Assembly (NCBI GenBank): GCA_003560175.1
Contig: PWIZ01000154.1
Location: 1-9,777, forward strand
From: Halomonas sp.
Lineage (GTDB): Bacteria; Pseudomonadota; Gammaproteobacteria; Pseudomonadales; Halomonadaceae
Length of the DNA: 9,777 nucleotides
Direction of reading: 5' to 3'
Shown: piece by piece, positions 6,715-9,777 of the stretch
How positions within the stretch are numbered: the stretch's first letter is position 1
How the letters are laid out: every line of letters begins with the position of its first letter
Notes under the pieces: generated by a model
What the model was told of the DNA's origin: nothing
The model's input: only the letters and a program-made list of their open reading frames with translations
The model's database searches: none
Position numbers and translations under genes: made by a program

Positions 6715-7200
6715 ATGGCAGACTACCGTTTCGTTACCCGTTGGCGCCTGGCGGCCCCTCGGGAAGCCATCTTCCAGGCCCTCGGCGAGCCTGCGGAGTG
6801 GCCGGCCTGGTGGCCGGGGCTCGAGTCCGCCGAGCGCCTGGCCCACGGCGATGATACGGGTCTGGGGCGGCGCTATCGCTATCGCTGGCGCAGCGCCTTG
6901 GGCTACCGGCTGCATTTCATGGTGTGCGTGACCCGCGTCCATTTGCCCTCGCTGATCGAGGCCCGGGCCAGCGGCGACCTGGAGGGCCTCGGTCGCTGGA
7001 CCCTGCAGGAGGTCGAGGGCATCACCGAGGTGACCCATCTGTGGCGAGTACGCACCACCCCTCGCTGGATGAACCTGATCGCCCCCCTGGCCCGCCCGCT
7101 CTTCGCCCGGAGCCACCACGCCCTGATGCAACGCGGCGCCCGGGGCCTGGCCGATCACCTGGCGGCACCGCTGATCGGCAGCGTGGAGATTCACGGCTGA
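6715..7200 (+). CDS. SRPBCC (START/Bet v1-like) family protein
   Basis: This is a 161-residue cytosolic protein with no signal peptide or membrane segment. The N-terminal strand YRFVTRWRLAAPREAIFQAL, the tryptophan-rich EPAEWPAWWPGLES (25-38), a run of alternating strands ending in EVTHLWRVRT, and a long amphipathic C-terminal helix (about 118-150) match polyketide-cyclase/dehydrase type SRPBCC proteins. These form a helix-grip pocket for hydrophobic small molecules, some with enzyme activity and many only with binding roles. No catalytic residues could be recognised. The gene lies 12 bp after the LolA-like gene, with GAGG at 6701-6704 overlapping that gene's stop, and probably shares its mRNA. 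Its stop overlaps the stop of the opposite methyltransferase gene by 10 bp. Confidence 0.8.
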   Translation: MADYRFVTRWRLAAPREAIFQALGEPAEWPAWWPGLESAERLAHGDDTGLGRRYRYRWRSALGYRLHFMVCVTRVHLPSLIEARASGDLEGLGRWTLQEVEGITEVTHLWRVRTTPRWMNLIAPLARPLFARSHHALMQRGARGLADHLAAPLIGSVEIHG

Positions 7201-8393
7201 TCGCGACGCCGAGCGCGCAGAACCAGGTTGCGTGGCGTGAGTGCCCGCGCGCAGAAGGTTCCGAGCTCCACCGCGTAGCCCGCCTCCTCGAGGAAGACGA
7301 GACGGTCTAGCGCCAGCCACACCTCCAGGGGACGCCGGAACAGGTGGCGAGCCACCTCGAGCCGAGCCACCTCGGCCTGGCGTTGCCAGCCCCCCGCCTC
7401 CAGACGGACCCAATCGACGTTCCCGGGCAAGGCAATGCCCTTCCGGTCGGCCGCCCAGCGGCAGAACGCCGCGAAGGTCTCGGGCATCTGCCCGTAGGCG
7501 AGGCTCGGCACCGGCAGGTAGGCGTCGATGCCGCGCACCTGGCGCTGCAGCCGGTCGAAACCGAGCCGCCAGGCGCCGGCCCGCTGACGGTGGCGCTGAA
7601 CCCCGCGTGGCGCAGTAACGGTTTCCTGCACGGCCAGGGCCAGGTCGTCGCGGGAGAGCGCCAGGCCGTGATCCGCAACCAGCCGGCGACCGAGCCGGGA
7701 AAGTGGCTGGTAGCGGTCATCCGCAGTGCGCTGGTAGCAGCAGGGCGCCAGGGTCACCGCACTGCCCGCCTCGACGGCGAGCTCCAGCAGGCGCCGGTGC
7801 AGATCGCCACAGGCGTGCAGCGCCGCCACCCGGGTCCGCCCATTCAGCCAGCGACCGGCGTCCTCGGCCATCACGTTCTGCTCGCGCAGCGCCACCCGTG
7901 CGCCCTGTCGTTCGGCCAGCACCTGGCCCGACTCACAGAGCGCGGGCTGCCACTCCAGGGCGGTCACCTCCATGGCATGGTGGTGCGACAGCGCCCGGGA
8001 GAGGTGTCCCTTGCCGGCACACCACTCCACCAGAGCTTCGTCCCTTCGGACCTCTATCCGAGGCAGGAAGGCCTGAACCTGGCGCCACTTGCGCTCGCCG
8101 ACGCCCTCTCTCCAGGCCTCGGGCAGGGACTCACCCTGCCCCGCCAACTCCGGCAGAGCCACCAGCCGAGCCAGATCCTCCACGGGTAACCAGCCAGCCA
8201 GGGGAGAGTCCGTGAAGGGATCCTCCTGCAGACGCGCCAGCTCTGGCTCGGAGAGGGCCAGCAATGCCTCGGCAATCCTCGGCCAGCGGCTGCGCCAGGG
8301 CAACCGAGGGTGCTGGAAGGGCAGGCAGCGCCACAGCGGCTGCCATTCGGCCAGCCGTTCGGCAAGCTGGGTGAAACGCTCGGTGTGGGTCAT
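7191..8393 (-). CDS. SAM-dependent methyltransferase, Methyltransf_32 (GSTCD-like) type
   Basis: This is a 400-residue cytosolic protein with a Rossmann methyltransferase core in the middle. Motif I is VEWCAGKGHLSR (122-133), followed by an acidic residue at the end of strand 2 (ALEWQP, Glu147). A HACGDL motif is at 193-198 and PCCYQ at 217-221. The WCAGKG, HACGDL and PCCY trio is characteristic of the Methyltransf_32 family, which includes the C-terminal domain of human GSTCD and many bacterial proteins with unproven substrates (RNA is often suspected). The first 110 residues are helical and Trp-rich with no recognised domain; the last 180 residues form a family-specific tail. The start ATG 8393 follows an in-frame TGA two codons upstream, so no longer form exists, but the Shine-Dalgarno is weak. 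The gene is transcribed alone, convergent with the SRPBCC gene. Confidence 0.8.
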   Translation of the reverse strand: MTHTERFTQLAERLAEWQPLWRCLPFQHPRLPWRSRWPRIAEALLALSEPELARLQEDPFTDSPLAGWLPVEDLARLVALPELAGQGESLPEAWREGVGERKWRQVQAFLPRIEVRRDEALVEWCAGKGHLSRALSHHHAMEVTALEWQPALCESGQVLAERQGARVALREQNVMAEDAGRWLNGRTRVAALHACGDLHRRLLELAVEAGSAVTLAPCCYQRTADDRYQPLSRLGRRLVADHGLALSRDDLALAVQETVTAPRGVQRHRQRAGAWRLGFDRLQRQVRGIDAYLPVPSLAYGQMPETFAAFCRWAADRKGIALPGNVDWVRLEAGGWQRQAEVARLEVARHLFRRPLEVWLALDRLVFLEEAGYAVELGTFCARALTPRNLVLRARRRDQP

Positions 8394-8463
8394 CGATCAA
8401 ATGGCAATGAAGTCCTCGAAGGCTCGGTGTGAACCCGCTCACCATCATTGTGACACGGAGGGC

Positions 8464-8487
8464 GGCGCCAACGCGCCAAACGGCGCC
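8464..8487. repeat. Three GCGCC repeats upstream of the small membrane protein promoter
   Basis: The bases contain GGCGCC, CGCGCC and GGCGCC at 8464, 8472 and 8482, separated by AAC and AAAC. They lie 17-40 bases upstream of the extended -10 at 8501-8509, in the gap between two divergent genes. This could be a regulator site or simply GC-rich chance sequence. Confidence 0.25.
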
Positions 8488-8500
8488 GCTCGAGCCGGTG

Positions 8501-8509
8501 TGATATAAC
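8501..8509 (+). promoter_or_regulatory. Probable extended -10 promoter for the small membrane protein
   Basis: TGATATAAC carries TGn plus TATAAC (5 of 6 match to TATAAT), 41 bases before ATG 8550. No convincing -35 is visible, since the upstream region is GC-rich repeat. Confidence 0.55.
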
Positions 8510-8549
8510 CCGGCACCGCAACGCCACTGTTGCCCACAGGGAGAATGCC

Positions 8550-8873
8550 ATGGGTCGTTTCGTCTTCACTCTTGCTGCACTGGCCGGCCTGGCCTACGGC
8601 GGGCTCTACTTCTACTACGGCCACGCCGCGCAGCAGGCCATCGAGGAACAGCTGGAGACCCGCGGGCTTACCACCGTCGAGGTGGCAAGCATCGACTATG
8701 GGCTCCTCGCCCCGGTGAGCCAGGAGGCCGACATCGCCGTCAATATCCGCTATCGCGGTGCCGAGGCCACGCTGGATATCCGCGTGATCGGCCATCCGAT
8801 CTTCTCCGATGAGATCCGCCTGGAACTGGACGGGCTGCAGGCCCTGAGGCTCAGCATCGGGCTGGGTGGCTGA
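8550..8873 (+). CDS. Small membrane-anchored protein of unknown function
   Basis: This is a 107-residue product with an N-terminal hydrophobic segment at residues 4-22, which is most likely a signal anchor because no clear cleavage site follows. The rest (about 25-107) is periplasmic if oriented in the usual way: a short acidic helix (AAQQAIEEQLETRG) then alternating polar and hydrophobic residues that suggest beta strands, VEVASIDYG, ADIAVNIRYRG, ATLDIRVIGHPI and EIRLELDGLQALRL. The pattern resembles a small AsmA-like or LEA-like beta unit, but this is only an impression and no family is recognised. The start is well supported by AGGGAG at 8538-8543 with six bases to the ATG, and by an upstream promoter. 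It stands alone, 101 bp before ppiC, with no terminator in between, so read-through into ppiC is possible. Confidence 0.75.
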   Translation: MGRFVFTLAALAGLAYGGLYFYYGHAAQQAIEEQLETRGLTTVEVASIDYGLLAPVSQEADIAVNIRYRGAEATLDIRVIGHPIFSDEIRLELDGLQALRLSIGLGG

Positions 8874-8907
8874 ACCATGTTTCCGGCCTGTCTCTCGGGC
8901 ATGGGCA

Positions 8908-8916
8908 TGCTATCCT
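8908..8916 (+). promoter_or_regulatory. Probable extended -10 promoter for ppiC
   Basis: TGCTATCCT fits an extended -10 element (TATCCT, 4 of 6 to consensus). A weak CTGTCT lies at 17-bp spacing. The predicted transcription start is near 8923, just before the inverted repeat at 8927-8946. Confidence 0.45.
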
Positions 8917-8926
8917 CGCCGTTTAC

Positions 8927-8946
8927 TGCCGGCGGCCCCGCCGGCA
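8927..8946 (+). promoter_or_regulatory. Perfect GC-rich inverted repeat in the ppiC leader
   Basis: Nine bases (TGCCGGCGG) are repeated in perfect inverted form around two C bases. In RNA this makes an 8-bp almost all-GC stem with a GCCC tetraloop at the very start of the ppiC message, ending 28 bases before the ATG. No T-run follows, so it is not an intrinsic terminator. An mRNA-stabilising 5' hairpin or a repressor site are both possible. Confidence 0.45.
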
Positions 8947-8974
8947 TCAGAGAGCCAACGTTCAGGAGACTTAC

Positions 8975-9253
8975 ATGGCCAAGGCAACCGCGCGTCATAT
9001 TCTGGTAGACAGCAAGGAGAAGTGTGAGGCCCTCAAGGCCGAGATCGAGGGTGGCCGCGACTTCGCCGAGGTGGCCCGCGAGAACTCCAGCTGTCCCTCT
9101 AGCCGCCAGGGTGGCGACCTGGGCAGCTTCGGCCCAGGCCAGATGGTCCGTGAGTTCGATGAGGTGGTCTTCTCCGGCGAGTTGAACAAGGTCCACGGCC
9201 CGGTCAAGACCCAGTTCGGCTACCACCTGCTCGAGATCACCAGCCGCAGCTGA
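8975..9253 (+). CDS. ppiC: Peptidyl-prolyl cis-trans isomerase C (parvulin)
   Basis: This is a 92-residue stand-alone parvulin that catalyses cis-trans isomerisation of X-Pro bonds during protein folding. There is no signal peptide, so it acts in the cytoplasm. It closely follows E. coli PpiC (93 aa): MAK start, HILV at 8-11, CPS at 40-42, RQGGDLGSFGPGQMV (44-58), FDEVVF (61-66) and TQFGYHLLEI (79-88). The family active-site residues His8, Cys40, Met57, Phe61 and His84 are all present. AGGAG at 8964-8968 with six bases to the ATG supports the start. It has its own promoter and a strong terminator, so it looks monocistronic. Confidence 0.96.
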   Translation: MAKATARHILVDSKEKCEALKAEIEGGRDFAEVARENSSCPSSRQGGDLGSFGPGQMVREFDEVVFSGELNKVHGPVKTQFGYHLLEITSRS

Positions 9254-9271
9254 TGGTCTGCCCCGCTGGTT

Positions 9272-9308
9272 AAAGCCGCCCAGGGTTCCCCGTGGGCGGC
9301 TTTTTCTT
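9272..9308 (+). terminator. Rho-independent terminator after ppiC
   Basis: An 11-bp perfect stem (AAAGCCGCCCA with TGGGCGGCTTT) around a 10-base loop is followed by TTTTTCTT. It starts 19 bases after the ppiC stop. The A-tract on the left arm would also give weak termination from the opposite direction, where no gene needs it. Confidence 0.93.
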
Positions 9309-9338
9309 GTACATATACTGCAAAGCCCTCACTCCCTG

Positions 9339-9344
9339 TATCAT
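9339..9344 (+). promoter_or_regulatory. Possible -10 element for the small ORF/ABC transporter unit
   Basis: TATCAT (5 of 6 to TATAAT, preceded by TG) lies 57 bases before ATG 9401, downstream of the ppiC terminator, where a new promoter is expected. The -35 region is poor. A second candidate TATACT is at 9314-9319. Confidence 0.35.
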
Positions 9345-9400
9345 TCGGCGAGCCGCGTTAGGATGGGAGAGACCATCGATCATCTCGGGAGACGGACACA

Positions 9401-9499
9401 ATGAACGACGAGGCCATTCAGGCGAGCATCCGCAAACTGCTGAAGAACGTGAGTGTTACCACCCGCCATCACTTCGACGGAGACATCACCCTTGAGTGA
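9401..9499 (+). CDS. 32-residue protein, resembles a shortened DUF6494 family protein
   Basis: The product is only 32 residues: [20 protein letters not shown] followed by a [12 protein letters not shown] tail. The opening matches the beginning of DUF6494 proteins (M-N-E-x-x-x-x-x-IRKxLKxVGVT, then SQREIE and a further 40 or so residues), and the final FDGDITLE resembles my recollection of that family's C-terminus, so the middle appears missing. No frameshift can be invoked, since the ABC gene begins before its stop. GGGAGA at 9387-9392 with eight bases to the ATG is a good ribosome site. Its stop overlaps the TTG start of the ABC ATPase gene, which suggests it is translated and couples expression of that gene. 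Function is unknown. The family match is from memory and moderate. Confidence 0.6.
   Translation: MNDEAIQASIRKLLKNVSVTTRHHFDGDITLE
9479..9482 (+). promoter_or_regulatory. Ribosome binding site supporting the TTG start of the ABC ATPase
   Basis: GGAG with nine bases before TTG 9492. Reading from this TTG gives the typical [16 protein letters not shown] opening. An in-frame GTG at 9453 would add 13 Pro/Thr/Ser-rich residues and has no comparable site. Confidence 0.6.
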
Positions 9500-9777
9500 C
9501 GCCCCGGTTATTGCCGTCGAGCGGCTCTCGAAATCCTATGCCAGTGGCTTCGAGGCGCTCAAGGAGGTCAGCCTGGAGATCCGCCACGGCGAGATCTTCG
9601 CCCTGCTGGGCCCCAACGGCGCGGGCAAGACCACCCTGATCAGCGTGATCTGTGGCCTGGTCAACGCCACCTCGGGGAGGGTGCTGGTGGATGGCCACGA
9701 TAACGTGCGCGAGTTCCGTGCCGCACGCGAGCGGATCGGCCTGGTCCCCCAGGAGCTGACCAACGAGGCCTTCACCA
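9492..9777 (+). CDS. ABC-2-type transporter ATP-binding protein, YadG-like (partial, N-terminal 95 residues)
   Basis: This is the N-terminal part of a cytoplasmic ATPase that would drive an ABC-2 exporter; the C-terminus is beyond the right edge. Visible are the A-loop region with SKSY (residues 13-16), the Walker A motif GPNGAGKTT (40-48) and the Q-loop glutamine in VPQEL (Gln87). The pattern [26 protein letters not shown] and [16 protein letters not shown] resembles E. coli YadG, whose partner permease YadH is usually encoded next. The signature motif, Walker B and H-loop are not in the window. The start is TTG, overlapping the previous small gene's stop by 8 bases (TTGAGTGA), so translation is probably coupled. 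The exported substrate is unknown. Confidence 0.9.
   Translation, partial: MSDAPVIAVERLSKSYASGFEALKEVSLEIRHGEIFALLGPNGAGKTTLISVICGLVNATSGRVLVDGHDNVREFRAARERIGLVPQELTNEAFT

Noticed and set aside
7344..8189. A 281-codon plus-strand frame within the methyltransferase gene, and a 309-codon minus-strand frame at 6484-7413 within the SRPBCC gene region.
   Set aside because: Both overlap genes with clear family motifs, lack ribosome sites and show shadow-type composition.
9292..9495. A 67-codon frame beginning inside the ppiC terminator.
   Set aside because: Its start lies in the terminator stem, there is no ribosome site, and it overlaps the better-supported 32-residue gene in another frame.

Overview
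The window is about 9.8 kb of GC-rich bacterial DNA, densely packed and with Shine-Dalgarno sites in front of most genes. A PpiC very close to the enterobacterial type, a YadG-like ABC ATPase and the general codon style suggest a gammaproteobacterium, plausibly a halophile of the Halomonas kind. That placement is inference from protein resemblance, and nothing in the window proves it. No IS element, tRNA, rRNA, CRISPR array or phage gene was seen.

Layout. (1) Positions 1-2987, minus strand: a peptide/oligopeptide-type ABC importer operon. It holds an 860-residue family-5 solute-binding protein whose stop overlaps the start of a DppB-type permease, which runs off the left edge. (2) Positions 2988-3147: a divergent intergenic region with a perfect 15-bp palindrome. 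(3) Positions 3148-5995, plus strand: a ClC-family chloride channel with a CBS pair, overlapping by 8 bp a periplasmic family-1-like solute-binding protein that has no permease nearby. (4) Positions 6085-7200, plus strand: a LolA-like exported protein and a SRPBCC (START-like) protein, 12 bp apart, behind a probable extended -10 promoter. (5) Positions 7191-8393, minus strand: a methyltransferase of the Methyltransf_32 type, whose stop codon overlaps convergently with the SRPBCC gene. (6) Positions 8550-8873, plus strand: a small membrane-anchored protein of unknown function. (7) Positions 8975-9308: ppiC with its own promoter, a 5'-leader hairpin and a strong intrinsic terminator. (8) Positions 9401-9777, plus strand: a 32-residue gene resembling a shortened DUF6494 protein, translationally coupled to an ABC-2-type ATPase that runs off the right edge.

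Most of the window is household and transport content. Two proteins stand out. The large solute-binding protein appears to carry the family-5 fold in circularly permuted order, with an added C-terminal beta domain. The ClC protein lacks both glutamates and the tyrosine that define H+/Cl- exchange in ClC-ec1, so by residue content it looks like a passive anion pathway. It is tightly coupled to an orphan solute-binding protein, which may indicate an undescribed functional pairing. All alignments behind these statements were made by eye.
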